From Pseudomonas lurida (GTDB taxonomy: Bacteria > Pseudomonadota > Gammaproteobacteria > Pseudomonadales > Pseudomonadaceae): DNA of 64,000 nt. The stretch is from contig NZ_PDJB01000001.1 of assembly GCF_002563895.1 (NCBI RefSeq), positions 5,687,501-5,751,500 of the forward strand. The letters are read 5' to 3'. Shown one piece after another: positions 10,247 to 21,050 of this stretch (the first letter of the stretch is position 1; the number at the start of each line of letters is the position of its first letter). Under the pieces are notes generated by a model that saw nothing but the letters and a program-made list of their open reading frames with translations, was not told the origin of the DNA and ran no database searches. Both the position numbers and the translations under genes were made by a program.

Positions 10247-10590
10247 CCGCGCTCGATCTCCACGCCCACGCCCTTGGCTGCCGGCACGGCGCCAGGCTTG
10301 GTCAACTTGAGGTGCAACCAGGGAATCTGGAATTCGCTCATCAGTACTTCGGCCAGGCGCTCGGCGAAGGTTTCCACCAATTGGTACTGGGACTGTTCGG
10401 CAAAGGCCTGGATACGGGCGGACACACTGGCATAGTCCAGCGCCAGGGTGAGGTCGTCACCGGCGGCGGCCGGGCGGTTGTCCCAGGCGAAGCTCAGGTC
10501 CAGGCGCAGGCATTGGCGGATTCCGCGCTCCCAGTCGTAGGCCCCGATCACGGTGTCGACTTCCAGGCCTTCGATAAACACTCTGTCCAA
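10237..10590 (-). CDS. folB: Dihydroneopterin aldolase FolB
   Basis: FolB converts 7,8-dihydroneopterin to 6-hydroxymethyldihydropterin and glycolaldehyde, directly before FolK. I place the start at the TTG at 10590 (read as Met, then [21 protein letters not shown]; 117 residues): a GGAGAAG ribosome binding site lies four bases upstream, and this matches the usual N-terminus. An upstream TTG at 10614 is in frame but lacks a comparable site. The conserved [15 protein letters not shown] and [20 protein letters not shown] segments are present. It is divergent from plsY with only about 75 bases between. Confidence 0.94.
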   Translation of the reverse strand: MDRVFIEGLEVDTVIGAYDWERGIRQCLRLDLSFAWDNRPAAAGDDLTLALDYASVSARIQAFAEQSQYQLVETFAERLAEVLMSEFQIPWLHLKLTKPGAVPAAKGVGVEIERGCR

Positions 10591-10664
10591 GCACTCTTCT
10601 CCGCAGCACGACAAGGGCGCAATGCCCCGTTAGAATCAGGGCGTCCTCGCCCGGAATAGTTAGC

Positions 10665-11234
10665 ATGTTTTGGTCACTGGCGATTCTCGCCTACCTGCTC
10701 GGCTCGCTGTCCTTCGCCATTTTGCTCAGCCGCCTGACGGGAAATCCCGACCCGCGAATGAGTGGCTCAGGCAATGCCGGCGCCACCAATATGTTGCGCC
10801 TGGCCGGCAAAAAGCTCGCCGTACTGACGCTGCTGGGCGACGTGTGCAAGGGCTTGTTGCCCGTACTGATCGCCAGCCTCGCCGGCCTGACCCTGCAACA
10901 ACAGGCCTGGATCGGCGTGTGCGCGGTCCTGGGCCATCTGTTTCCACTGTACTTCCGTTTTCGCGGTGGCAAAGGCGTCGCCACGGCAGCGGGCATGTTG
11001 CTGGGGATCTACCCACCGGCAGCATTGCTGGCCGTACTGGCCTGGCTACTGACGTTCTACCTGACCCGTACCAGCTCACTCGCCGCGCTGATTGCCACGC
11101 CGCTCACCCTGCCGCTATTGGCCTGGCAAGAACCGGCTGCGTTGCTGCCGATGAGCGTGCTGACCCTGTTGATCGTCTGGCGCCACCGGGGCAATTTACG
11201 CGACCTGTTTGCCGGGCGCGAACGGCATTTTTAA
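10665..11234 (+). CDS. plsY: Acyl-phosphate glycerol-3-phosphate acyltransferase PlsY
   Basis: PlsY acylates glycerol-3-phosphate with acyl-phosphate (made by PlsX), starting phospholipid synthesis at the inner membrane. The 189-residue protein is nearly all hydrophobic with about five membrane helices. The three PlsY motifs are seen: [13 protein letters not shown], the [11 protein letters not shown] loop and [14 protein letters not shown]. It converges with tsaD; the roughly 30 bases between them hold no clear terminator. Confidence 0.97.
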   Translation: MFWSLAILAYLLGSLSFAILLSRLTGNPDPRMSGSGNAGATNMLRLAGKKLAVLTLLGDVCKGLLPVLIASLAGLTLQQQAWIGVCAVLGHLFPLYFRFRGGKGVATAAGMLLGIYPPAALLAVLAWLLTFYLTRTSSLAALIATPLTLPLLAWQEPAALLPMSVLTLLIVWRHRGNLRDLFAGRERHF

Positions 11235-11267
11235 ATACACTCGCCGAGCCCGGCTCACATTACGGCA

Positions 11268-12293
11268 TTACAACGGCGACAACTGCTCCATCGGCCAGCG
11301 CGCCTGCACGCTGATCGCCAGGCTTTCATGCTGCCCGGCCTGCAAGCGCTGGCAACCGGCATAGGCGATCATCGCGCCATTGTCGGTGCAGAACTCCGGC
11401 CGTGCGTAGAACACATCGCCGTTCATGTCGCCGAGCATTTTTTCCAGCGATGTGCGCAAGGCCTTGTTGGCGCTGACGCCGCCTGCGATCACCAGGCGCT
11501 TCATGCCCGCCTGTTTCAAGGCGCGCTTGCACTTGATGGTCAAAGTCTCCACCACGGCCTGCTGGAACGCCAGTGCGATGTCGCAACGGGCTTGCTCACT
11601 GTCGTCCCCGGCGCTGACGCTCTGCTGCCAGGTGTTCAGTGCACTGGTCTTCAAGCCGCTGAAGCTGAACATCAGGCCCGGGCGATCACACATAGGGCGC
11701 GGGAAGGTGTAGCGGCCGGCAACACCCTTTTCGGCGAGACGGGCGATTTCCGGGCCACCCGGATAATTGAGGCCCATCATCTTCGCGGTCTTGTCGAAAG
11801 CTTCACCGGCGGCGTCATCCAGGGACTCACCCAAAAGGGTGTATTGACCGATGCCATCCACCTGAACCAACTGCGTATGGCCGCCCGAAACCAACAAAGC
11901 GACGAACGGGAACTGCGGCGGTGTTTTTTCCAGCATCGGCGCCAGTAAATGGCCTTCCATATGGTGCACACCAAGGGCTGGAATACCCCAGGCAAATGCC
12001 AGCGCCTGGGCGCAAGAGGCCCCCACCAGCAGGGCCCCGACCAATCCAGGCCCGGCAGTGTAGGCAATGGCGTCGATCTCGGTCGGCACGCAGCCGGCCT
12101 CATCCAGCACCTGGCGAATCAGGGGCAGCATGCGTTTGACGTGATCACGGCTGGCCAGCTCCGGCACCACGCCGCCATAGGCACGGTGCAGGTCGATCTG
12201 ACTGAACAGCGCATCGGCCAGGAGCCCGCGTTCACTGTCGTAAAGTGCGACACCGGTTTCGTCGCAGGAGGTTTCAAGTCCCAGTACTAGCAT
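11268..12293 (-). CDS. tsaD: tRNA N6-adenosine threonylcarbamoyltransferase TsaD
   Basis: TsaD transfers the threonylcarbamoyl group to A37 of ANN-decoding tRNAs, with TsaB, TsaC and TsaE. The 341-residue length is standard. The start [19 protein letters not shown] is the family signature; the metal ligands are in [10 protein letters not shown] (HxxxH near residues 111-115), and ASK/HSP70-like nucleotide-binding motifs appear as [11 protein letters not shown] and [10 protein letters not shown]. The call is unambiguous. It is transcribed divergently from rpsU, with about 200 bases between that hold the rpsU promoter. Confidence 0.98.
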   Translation of the reverse strand: MLVLGLETSCDETGVALYDSERGLLADALFSQIDLHRAYGGVVPELASRDHVKRMLPLIRQVLDEAGCVPTEIDAIAYTAGPGLVGALLVGASCAQALAFAWGIPALGVHHMEGHLLAPMLEKTPPQFPFVALLVSGGHTQLVQVDGIGQYTLLGESLDDAAGEAFDKTAKMMGLNYPGGPEIARLAEKGVAGRYTFPRPMCDRPGLMFSFSGLKTSALNTWQQSVSAGDDSEQARCDIALAFQQAVVETLTIKCKRALKQAGMKRLVIAGGVSANKALRTSLEKMLGDMNGDVFYARPEFCTDNGAMIAYAGCQRLQAGQHESLAISVQARWPMEQLSPL

Positions 12294-12380
12294 GGGTTTG
12301 CGCCTTGTAGAGGCTGAATTCGAAGGCGCGCATAATAGTCGCCACTCCCCCTCCCGACTAGCGGTTTTCGATCAGAGGCT

Positions 12381-12409
12381 TTGCATTCCGGGCAATGAGG
12401 GGTTAACAT
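12381..12409 (+). promoter_or_regulatory. Sigma-70 promoter of rpsU
   Basis: TTGCAT at 12381-12386, a 17-base spacer, and TAACAT at 12404-12409 make a good sigma-70 promoter about 87 bases before the rpsU start. It lies in the divergent region between tsaD and rpsU, where a ribosomal protein promoter is expected. The leader that follows begins near GGGTTG-like bases 12416-12420 and holds no obvious riboswitch. Confidence 0.65.
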
Positions 12410-12495
12410 CCGCAACCCTTAAAAACCGACGACCTCAGCCGCGAATTTTTTGCGACGAGAACGTTGATCCCGGTAATGAAAGAAGGTAGCTCTGG

Positions 12496-12711
12496 ATGCC
12501 AGCCGTCAAAGTTAAAGAGAACGAACCCTTCGACGTAGCTCTGCGTCGTTTCAAGCGCTCCTGCGAAAAAGCCGGTGTACTGGCTGAAGTTCGTAGCCGC
12601 GAATTTTACGAGAAGCCTACTTCTGAGCGTAAGCGTAAAGCAGCAGCCGCTGTTAAGCGTCACGCCAAGAAAGTTCAGCGCGAACAGCGCCGCGCCGTTC
12701 GTCTGTACTAA
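12496..12711 (+). CDS. rpsU: 30S ribosomal protein bS21
   Basis: bS21 is a small, basic protein of the 30S platform near the anti-Shine-Dalgarno region of 16S rRNA, needed for initiation on many mRNAs. The 71-residue sequence starts [23 protein letters not shown] and is full length, rich in lysine and arginine. In gamma-proteobacteria it heads the rpsU-dnaG-rpoD macromolecular synthesis operon. Here it is followed by a hairpin and a 444-bp spacer before dnaG rather than being closely linked. Confidence 0.99.
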
Positions 12712-12741
12712 TACACAGACGTTCGTAGCAAGCTTCTGCCA

Positions 12742-12762
12742 AGCCCGGCCCTCAGCCGGGCT
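12742..12762 (+). terminator. Hairpin after rpsU
   Basis: AGCCCGGC pairs with GCCGGGCT around a 5-base loop, about 30 bases after the rpsU stop. The following bases (ATTGGCATTTGC) have only a weak T content, so termination may be partial, as known for the terminator between rpsU and dnaG in E. coli. Confidence 0.7.
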
Positions 12763-13083
12763 ATTGGCATTTGCGGATATCGCTTGATGCTTCACTGTCG
12801 ACGCCGCACACGCGACCAAGACAACTGCTTCACACGTCAGGACTGGCTCTTTTGCCAGCGGTGCACGTCTCTTCTGACGAGCCTATCAAGGCTACTGACG
12901 AGCACACTCATTCTGCAAACAGGCGACCCACTGTGTCGGCTGTGCCCACCGAGGCGTTTCCGAGGCCCATCACTGGCCAATACCGGACGCCGGGCAACAT
13001 TTCAACACCGAAGGCTGATCAGAAACTAACGTCAGTGAATATTCGGCAGATACACTTCCGTACAACCCATGCAGTCGCTAGCT

Positions 13084-13112
13084 GTTCAAGCACTCGATAC
13101 GCGCGCTTGAAC
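13084..13112. repeat. Perfect inverted repeat upstream of dnaG
   Basis: GTTCAAGC at 13084-13091 and GCTTGAAC at 13105-13112 are exact reverse complements separated by 13 bases, about 44 bases before the dnaG start. It could be an operator for a dimeric regulator or an mRNA hairpin. I do not recognise it as a known site. Confidence 0.6.
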
Positions 13113-13155
13113 ACTTCACGGGCCCTCATTTACACGCAGTGATGACGAGAACGCC

Positions 13156-15129
13156 ATGGCCGGGCTGATTCCCCAGAGCTTTATTGACGACCTTCTGAAC
13201 CGCACCGACATCGTCGATGTTGTCAGCTCGCGCGTGCAAATGAAGAAGGCTGGCAAGAACTACACCGCCTGCTGCCCGTTTCACAAGGAAAAGACCCCGT
13301 CGTTCAGCGTCAGCCCCGACAAGCAGTTCTATTACTGCTTCGGCTGCGGCGCAGGCGGCAATGCCCTCGGCTTCATCATGGACCACGACAACCTGGACTT
13401 CCCCCAGGCTGTCGAGGAACTGGCAAAAGCCGCCGGCATGGAAATCCCCCGCGAAGAAAGTGGCCGCCCGCATAAACCTCGGCAACCCACGGATTCGCCG
13501 CTGTACCCGCTGCTGACTGCCGCTGCCGAGTTTTACCGCCAGGCACTTAAAAGCCATCCGCAGCGCAAGGCCGCCGTCGACTACCTCAAGGGCCGCGGCC
13601 TCACCGGTGAGATCGCCCGCGACTTCGGGCTGGGGTTCGCCCCGCCCGGCTGGGACAACCTGTACAAGCACCTGAGCAGCGACACCCTCCAGCAGAAAGC
13701 CATGATCGATGCCGGCCTGCTGGTGGAAAACGCCGAAACCGGCAAGCGCTACGACCGCTTCCGCGACCGCGTGATGTTCCCGATTCGCGACAGCCGGGGC
13801 CGCATCATCGCCTTCGGCGGCCGCGTGCTGGGGGACGACAAGCCCAAGTACCTGAACTCGCCGGAAACGCCAGTGTTCCACAAAGGCCAGGAACTCTATG
13901 GCCTGTTCGAGGCGCGCAAGAACAATCGCAACCTCGACGAGATCATCGTGGTTGAAGGCTATATGGACGTGATCGCACTTGCCCAGCAGGGCCTGCGCAA
14001 CGCCGTGGCCACCCTCGGGACCGCCACCAGCGAAGAACACATGAAACGCCTGTTCCGCGTGGTGCCCAGCGTACTGTTCTGCTTCGACGGCGACCAGGCT
14101 GGCCGCAACGCCGCCTGGCGCGCACTTGAGGCCACGCTGTCGAGCCTGCAGGACGGGCGTCGCGCACGCTTCCTGTTCCTGCCCGAAGGCGAAGACCCGG
14201 ACACCCTGGTGCGCTCCGAAGGCACCGACGCGTTTCGCGCGCGCATCAATCAACATGCACAGCCGCTGGCAGACTATTTTTTCCAGCAACTGACCGAAGA
14301 AGCCGACCCGCGCTCCCTCGAAGGCAAGGCCCACATGGCCACCCTCGCCGCACCGCTGATCGACAAAGTACCCGGCGCCAACCTGAAATCACTGATGCGC
14401 ATGCGCCTGCTGGAAATCACCGGGCTAAGCGGTGAAGCCGTCAGCCAGCTGGTGCACAACACACCCCATGATGCGGCGCCACCGGCCTACGACCCAGGCA
14501 TGGATTACGACGCCATGCCGGACTACTCCGACTTCCACCAACCGCAGGAGGCCTACGCGCCCCAGCAGGCGTGGACACCGAAGAAGCCCGGCGCCGGCGG
14601 CAAGAAATGGGACAAGAAACCCTGGAGCAAGAACGGCAAGCGCGGTGACAGTGACGAGGCCTATGCCCCACGCACCCCGGTTGCCGTGGAAGCGCCCACA
14701 TTGATTGCGCTGCGTACGCTCATCCACCACCCGCAACTGGCGGAAAAGGTCGAGAGCGCCGATCACTTTGCCAACGAGAGCAATACCTACGCACAGGTGC
14801 TGATCGCCTTGATCGAGGCGGTCCAGAAAAATCCTAAGCTAAACTCAATTCAGTTGATGGCGCGTTGGCATGGCACCGAACAAGGCCGGTTATTGAAAGC
14901 ACTCGCAGAAAAGGAGTGGCTAATTGACGGCGATAACCTTGAACAACAGTTTTTAGACACCATTACTAGGTTATCCGCGGGTCAGCACACGCAGACCCTC
15001 GATGAACTTATCAAGAGAGCAAGGCAGCCGGGATTGACGGCTGAAGAGCAAATTCAGATAGCAAAACAGATGCGCGACCTCTTAAAACAGAATGTTTCCG
15101 CATCAAACCCGACCTCAGCTGGCGTGTGA
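13156..15129 (+). CDS. dnaG: DNA primase DnaG
   Basis: DnaG synthesises RNA primers at the replication fork in partnership with the DnaB helicase. The 657-residue protein has the N-terminal CHC2 zinc finger (C40, H43, C61, C64 in CCPFHKEKTPSF and YYCFGCGAGG), the RNA polymerase basic core, a Toprim domain with VVEGYMDVIAL and the CFDGDQAGRNAA metal site, and a C-terminal helicase-binding domain. A linker rich in proline, lysine and tryptophan (around residues 455-505) precedes that domain. Translation starts at ATG 13156 after GACGAGAA. It is followed by the rpoD promoter and rpoD. Confidence 0.98.
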   Translation: MAGLIPQSFIDDLLNRTDIVDVVSSRVQMKKAGKNYTACCPFHKEKTPSFSVSPDKQFYYCFGCGAGGNALGFIMDHDNLDFPQAVEELAKAAGMEIPREESGRPHKPRQPTDSPLYPLLTAAAEFYRQALKSHPQRKAAVDYLKGRGLTGEIARDFGLGFAPPGWDNLYKHLSSDTLQQKAMIDAGLLVENAETGKRYDRFRDRVMFPIRDSRGRIIAFGGRVLGDDKPKYLNSPETPVFHKGQELYGLFEARKNNRNLDEIIVVEGYMDVIALAQQGLRNAVATLGTATSEEHMKRLFRVVPSVLFCFDGDQAGRNAAWRALEATLSSLQDGRRARFLFLPEGEDPDTLVRSEGTDAFRARINQHAQPLADYFFQQLTEEADPRSLEGKAHMATLAAPLIDKVPGANLKSLMRMRLLEITGLSGEAVSQLVHNTPHDAAPPAYDPGMDYDAMPDYSDFHQPQEAYAPQQAWTPKKPGAGGKKWDKKPWSKNGKRGDSDEAYAPRTPVAVEAPTLIALRTLIHHPQLAEKVESADHFANESNTYAQVLIALIEAVQKNPKLNSIQLMARWHGTEQGRLLKALAEKEWLIDGDNLEQQFLDTITRLSAGQHTQTLDELIKRARQPGLTAEEQIQIAKQMRDLLKQNVSASNPTSAGV

Positions 15130-15143
15130 GGTCATAGCTCGGG

Positions 15144-15149
15144 TATAAT
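15144..15149 (+). promoter_or_regulatory. -10 element (TATAAT) before rpoD
   Basis: A consensus TATAAT lies 48 bases before the rpoD start and 15 bases after the dnaG stop. The expected -35 position shows no good hexamer, so an activator or a weak constitutive start is possible. It suggests that rpoD has its own promoter in addition to read-through from dnaG. Confidence 0.5.
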
Positions 15150-15196
15150 CCTCGGCTTGTTTTTTGCCCGCCAAGACCTTCAGTGGATAGGGTGTT

Positions 15197-17047
<1,851 letters not shown>

Positions 17048-17053
17048 CACCAG

Positions 17054-17083
17054 AACCCCCGGCCCAGGCCGGGGGTTTTGTTT
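17054..17083 (+). terminator. Rho-independent terminator of rpoD
   Basis: AACCCCCGGCC folds back on GGCCGGGGGTT with a tiny loop, and TTTTGTTTTG follows. It starts seven bases after the rpoD stop. Confidence 0.93.
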
Positions 17084-17168
17084 TGTATAGATAAAATCCC
17101 TCGCAACGCCCCTCCCCCGCAATGCCCGTCTACACTCGAACCATTCCCCGTGCCATAACGAGACCGTT

Positions 17169-20100
17169 ATGCCCAGATTGCCGACTGTGTTACTGCTGTC
17201 GCTGCTGACCTGGACCGCAACGGCTGGCGCGTTGACTCTCAGCGATGATGAGCGTGGCTGGCTGGCGGACCATCAGGAGTTGCGCCTGGGGGTGGACGCG
17301 TCGTGGCCACCCTTTGAATACCGTGACGACGAGGGCCGCTACCAAGGCTTGGCGGCCGACTACGTGCGCCTGATCCAGGACCGCCTTGGCGTGCGCGTCA
17401 AGCTGATCGAGCCGCAGAACTGGAGCGCCGTACTCGAGCAGGCGCGGAACAACCAGCTCGACCTGCTGCCCGGCGTCATGTCCACGCCGGAGCGCCAGGG
17501 CTACATGGCGTTCACGCGCCCGTACCTCGACTTCCCCATCGTTATCCTGGCTCATGAAGGCGGCGCCAAACCGCGCAACCTGAAGGACCTCTACGGCTTG
17601 AAGATTGCCGTGGTCGAAAACTACGCCCCCCATGAACTGCTGCGCACTCATCATCCCGACCTCAACCTGGTGGCCATGCCGAATGTGAGTTCGACGCTGC
17701 AAGCCCTGGCCACGGATGAAGTCGATGCGGTGGTCGGCGATCTGGCCTCGAGCGTGTGGAGCCTGCGCCAACTCAAGCTCGACGGCTTGTACGTCAGCGG
17801 CGAAACCCCCTACCGCTATCAACTGGCGATGGGTGTACCGCGCGACAATAAAATGCTGGTGGGCATCCTCGACAAGGTATTGGCCGACCTGAGCCCACAG
17901 GAAACCGACGCGATCCAGCAACACTGGGTCGGCAGCTTTACCGACCACCGCACCTTCTGGACAGACCTGCTGATGTACGGCCTGCCCGCGGTGCTCTTGC
18001 TGAGCACCGTACTGGCCGTAGTGATTCGGATCAATCGCCGGCTCAGCTCGGAAATCTCCCGCCGCGTCGCCCTGGAACAGGAACTGCGCAGCAGCGAATA
18101 CCACTATCGCGGCCTGGTGGAGAGCCTGTCCGCCATCGCCTGGGAAGCCAGTGTCAGTGATTTCACCTACAGCTACGTGTCGCCACATGCCGAGGAATTA
18201 CTCGGCTATCCTCGCGCGCACTGGCTGATTCCAGGCTTCTGGCGCAACATCATTCACCCCGCCGACCTGACCCGCACCGAAGCCTATTGCTACCGCGAGA
18301 CCCGCGCCAACCGTGATCACAGCATCGATTACCGCGTGATCACCGCCGATGGCCGCTGCCTGTGGGTGCGTGACATCGTCAGCCTCATCGAACACGGGCA
18401 TGAGCCGGTACTGCGCGGCTTGATGATCGATATCAGCGAGGCCAAGCGTACTGAAGAAGCCTTGCAGCTGTCCGAGCAGAAATTCGCCTCTGTGTTCCAG
18501 CAATGCCCGGACATGCTGGTGATCGCACGCCTGTCCGACGGCTGCCTGCTGGAGGTGAACAAAGCGTTCGAGGACCAGATTGGCTTGAAGGCCGAAGAGG
18601 TGGTGGGCAAGACCGCCACCGAACTCAACATCTGGGGCATTGAAGGCGTGGGTCCCGACCTGCTGCAACGGGTGCAGACCACCAGCATCCGCAACCTGGA
18701 AATGCCGTTTCTGCGCAGTAACGGCCAAGCGTTCACCGGGTTGATTTCCGCCGAGCCGTTTCAACTCGATACCACGGAAGCCATCGTCGTGGTGGTGCGT
18801 GACATCACCCAGCTCAAGGCAACCCAACAGCAACTGCAAACCTCCGAAGAGAAATTCGCCAAGGCCTTCCACGCCTCCCCTGACGGCTTGTTGCTGAGCC
18901 GACAGCGCGATGGCCTGTTGATTGAAGTGAACGATGGCTTCAGTCGGATCACCGGTTTCAACAGCGCGGCATCCCTCGACCAATCGACACTGGAGATGGG
19001 CATCTGGGTCGACCTCAATGAACGCAAACACATGCTGGAACTGATGCAGCGCGATGGTTTTGTGCGCGACTTCGTCTGCCATATACGCCGCAGTGATGGC
19101 CAGATCCGTCTGTGCGAACTGTCCAGCCGTCCACTGCCGATCGGCGACGACGACTGTATGCTGACCATCGCGCGGGACATCACCGAGCGCCAGCTGATGC
19201 AGGAGAAACTGCAACAGGCCGCTACCGTGTTCGAAAGCACGGCCGAAGGCGTATTGATTACCGACACCCGGCAGAACATCAGCGCGGTCAACCGTGCCTT
19301 CAGCGAGATCACCGGATACAGCGAGGCCGAAGCCCTCGGCCAGACCCCGCGCCTGCTCGCCTCCGGCCTGCATGACAGCGCCTTCTACGCCGCCATGTGG
19401 CACCAGTTGACCGCGCAAGGTCACTGGCAGGGCGAGATATCAAACCGGCGCAAGAACGGCGAGCTGTACCCCAGTTGGCTAACCATCAGCGCCGTGCGCA
19501 ACCGCGACCAGTTGATCACGCACTTTGTCGCCGTGTTCGCCGACATCTCCAGCCTCAAGCTGGCCCAGGCTCGCCTCGACTACCAGGCACACCACGATCC
19601 ATTGACCGGCCTGCCCAACCGCACGCTGTTCGAAAGCCGACTGCAAGCGGCCCTCAACGGGCACCAGGAAACCGGCAAGCAAGGCGCCGTGCTGTTTCTT
19701 GACCTCGACCGCTTCAAACACATCAATGACAGCCTCGGCCACCCGATCGGCGACCTGCTGCTCAAAGACATCGCCGTGCGCCTCAAGGAACAACTGCGTG
19801 ACATCGACACCGTCGCGCGCTTGGGCGGCGATGAATTCATCATCCTGCTGCCCGGCCTGCAACACGCCAGCGACGCCCAGTACCTGGCCAATAAACTGCT
19901 GGCCTGCTTCACCCCGCCGTTCCAGGCGGGTGAGCACGAGTTCTTTATCAGCGCCAGCATCGGCACCAGCCTGTACCCCCAGGACGGCACCGACGTCGCC
20001 ACCCTGGTCAAAAATGCCGACGCCGCGATGTACCGCTCTAAAGCCAAGGGGCGCAACCGGGTCGAAAGCTATACCCGCGACCTCACCGCCCAAGCCAACG

Positions 20101-20912
20101 AACGCGTGGCACTCGAACATGAACTGCGCCGCGCCATCGAGCGCAACGAACTGAGCCTGTATTACCAGCCAAAACTGAGCCTGGAAACCCAGGAACTGAT
20201 CGGTGCCGAAGCGCTGATCCGCTGGCGCCACCCCACGTTCGGCGACGTGCCCCCCGAGCACTTCATTGCCTTGGCCGAAGAAAACGGCATGATCCTGCAG
20301 ATTGGCGACTGGGTGCTGGAACACGCCTGCCGGCAACTGCACGCCTGGCAAGGCACCTTTGACGATTTCGGCCCACTGTCGGTCAACCTGGCCGGCGCCC
20401 AACTGCGCCATCCCGGCTTGCTGGGTCGCATCGAACAGCTACTGCGCGACTACCGGCTCGAACCAGGCCGCCTGCAACTGGAGATCACCGAAAACTTCAT
20501 CATGAGCCAGGCCGAGGAAGCGCTCGAGGTCCTGCACCAACTCAAGGACCTGGGCGTACAACTGGCAATCGATGATTTCGGCACTGGCTACTCATCCCTC
20601 AGCTACCTCAAGCGCCTGCCGCTGGACTTCCTCAAGATCGACCAGTCCTTCGTCCGCGGCCTGCCCGACGACCCCCACGACGCCGCCATCGTGCGCGCCA
20701 TCATTGCCCTGGGCCACAGCATGCAATTCACCATCATCGCCGAGGGTGTGGAAAACCCCGCACAGCAAGCCTTCCTGGCTGCCGAAGGCTGCGAACAGAT
20801 GCAGGGCTACATTGTCAGCCTACCGTTACCACCGGAGCTTTTCGCCGCGACATTTCTTCGTATGCGCATTGAGGACTTTTCGGATAGCACAGCGAGGAAA
20901 CCATCGTTATAA
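17169..20912 (+). CDS. rmcA: RmcA-type c-di-GMP protein: periplasmic binding domain, four PAS, GGDEF, EAL
   Basis: This 1247-residue membrane protein matches the architecture and position (next to rpoD) of P. aeruginosa RmcA (PA0575), which adjusts c-di-GMP to redox state. A signal peptide (residues 1-22) leads to a solute-binding (SBP_bac_3) domain (about 30-255), then one membrane helix (about 265-287). Four PAS domains follow (about 305-820). The GGDEF domain has the intact motif RLGGDEF with an RDID inhibitory site upstream. The EAL domain has EALIRW, IDDFGTGYSSL and EGVE, so both synthase and phosphodiesterase motifs are preserved. The last bases contain the promoter of the next tRNA. 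Confidence 0.93.
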   Translation: MPRLPTVLLLSLLTWTATAGALTLSDDERGWLADHQELRLGVDASWPPFEYRDDEGRYQGLAADYVRLIQDRLGVRVKLIEPQNWSAVLEQARNNQLDLLPGVMSTPERQGYMAFTRPYLDFPIVILAHEGGAKPRNLKDLYGLKIAVVENYAPHELLRTHHPDLNLVAMPNVSSTLQALATDEVDAVVGDLASSVWSLRQLKLDGLYVSGETPYRYQLAMGVPRDNKMLVGILDKVLADLSPQETDAIQQHWVGSFTDHRTFWTDLLMYGLPAVLLLSTVLAVVIRINRRLSSEISRRVALEQELRSSEYHYRGLVESLSAIAWEASVSDFTYSYVSPHAEELLGYPRAHWLIPGFWRNIIHPADLTRTEAYCYRETRANRDHSIDYRVITADGRCLWVRDIVSLIEHGHEPVLRGLMIDISEAKRTEEALQLSEQKFASVFQQCPDMLVIARLSDGCLLEVNKAFEDQIGLKAEEVVGKTATELNIWGIEGVGPDLLQRVQTTSIRNLEMPFLRSNGQAFTGLISAEPFQLDTTEAIVVVVRDITQLKATQQQLQTSEEKFAKAFHASPDGLLLSRQRDGLLIEVNDGFSRITGFNSAASLDQSTLEMGIWVDLNERKHMLELMQRDGFVRDFVCHIRRSDGQIRLCELSSRPLPIGDDDCMLTIARDITERQLMQEKLQQAATVFESTAEGVLITDTRQNISAVNRAFSEITGYSEAEALGQTPRLLASGLHDSAFYAAMWHQLTAQGHWQGEISNRRKNGELYPSWLTISAVRNRDQLITHFVAVFADISSLKLAQARLDYQAHHDPLTGLPNRTLFESRLQAALNGHQETGKQGAVLFLDLDRFKHINDSLGHPIGDLLLKDIAVRLKEQLRDIDTVARLGGDEFIILLPGLQHASDAQYLANKLLACFTPPFQAGEHEFFISASIGTSLYPQDGTDVATLVKNADAAMYRSKAKGRNRVESYTRDLTAQANERVALEHELRRAIERNELSLYYQPKLSLETQELIGAEALIRWRHPTFGDVPPEHFIALAEENGMILQIGDWVLEHACRQLHAWQGTFDDFGPLSVNLAGAQLRHPGLLGRIEQLLRDYRLEPGRLQLEITENFIMSQAEEALEVLHQLKDLGVQLAIDDFGTGYSSLSYLKRLPLDFLKIDQSFVRGLPDDPHDAAIVRAIIALGHSMQFTIIAEGVENPAQQAFLAAEGCEQMQGYIVSLPLPPELFAATFLRMRIEDFSDSTARKPSL

Positions 20913-20913
20913 T
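20908..20913 (+). promoter_or_regulatory. -10 element of the tRNA gene
   Basis: A consensus TATAAT overlaps the stop codon end of rmcA, 15 bases before the mature tRNA. No good -35 hexamer is evident at 17 bases. The placement fits initiation a few bases before the tRNA 5' end. Confidence 0.5.
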
Positions 20914-20928
20914 CCGCGACCTGTTACA

Positions 20929-21005
20929 GGGCCTATAGCTCAGTTGGTCAGAGCAGAGGACTCATAATCCTTTGGTCCACGGTTCAAGTCCGTGTGGGCC
21001 CACCA
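20929..21005 (+). tRNA. tRNA with CAU anticodon, probably tRNA-Ile2 (lysidine-modified)
   Basis: The 77-base sequence folds as a full cloverleaf with encoded CCA: acceptor GGGCCTA with TGGGCCC, D arm GCTC/GAGC, anticodon loop CTCATAA, T arm containing GGTTCAAGTCC. The anticodon CAU fits elongator Met, initiator Met or Ile2. The acceptor pairs C4-G69 and C5-G68, which TilS uses to pick tRNA-Ile2 in E. coli, and the anticodon loop context is Ile2-like. It is not initiator tRNA (pair 1-72 is G-C). Met remains possible. Confidence 0.85.
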
Positions 21006-21011
21006 AACAAG

Positions 21012-21035
21012 AAAGCCGCGCATTGCGCGGCTTTT
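21012..21035 (+). terminator. Terminator after the tRNA
   Basis: AAAGCCGCGC pairs with GCGCGGCTTTT around ATT, seven bases after the tRNA. The stem is symmetrical enough to serve the convergent VOC gene as well, since A residues precede it on the other strand. Confidence 0.88.
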
Positions 21036-21050
21036 GCGTGTCTGGCAGCC

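Larger units (their letters stand above)
12712..13155. other. 444-bp region between rpsU and dnaG without a credible gene
   Basis: I recall a GatB/YqeY-type gene here in other pseudomonads (PA0578 in P. aeruginosa). None is present: the two overlapping open frames (12771-13142 and 12784-13029) show no YqeY resemblance, no ribosome binding site and unusual residue composition. The region holds the rpsU terminator hairpin, a direct repeat of CTGACGAGC (near 12874 and 12895), and a perfect 8-bp inverted repeat at 13084-13112 shortly before dnaG. I see no clear promoter hexamers. Confidence 0.7.

Noticed and set aside
12771..13142. Open frames in the rpsU-dnaG gap (123 and 81 residues)
   Set aside because: No ribosome binding site, no family resemblance, and unusual composition; the gap is better described as non-coding.
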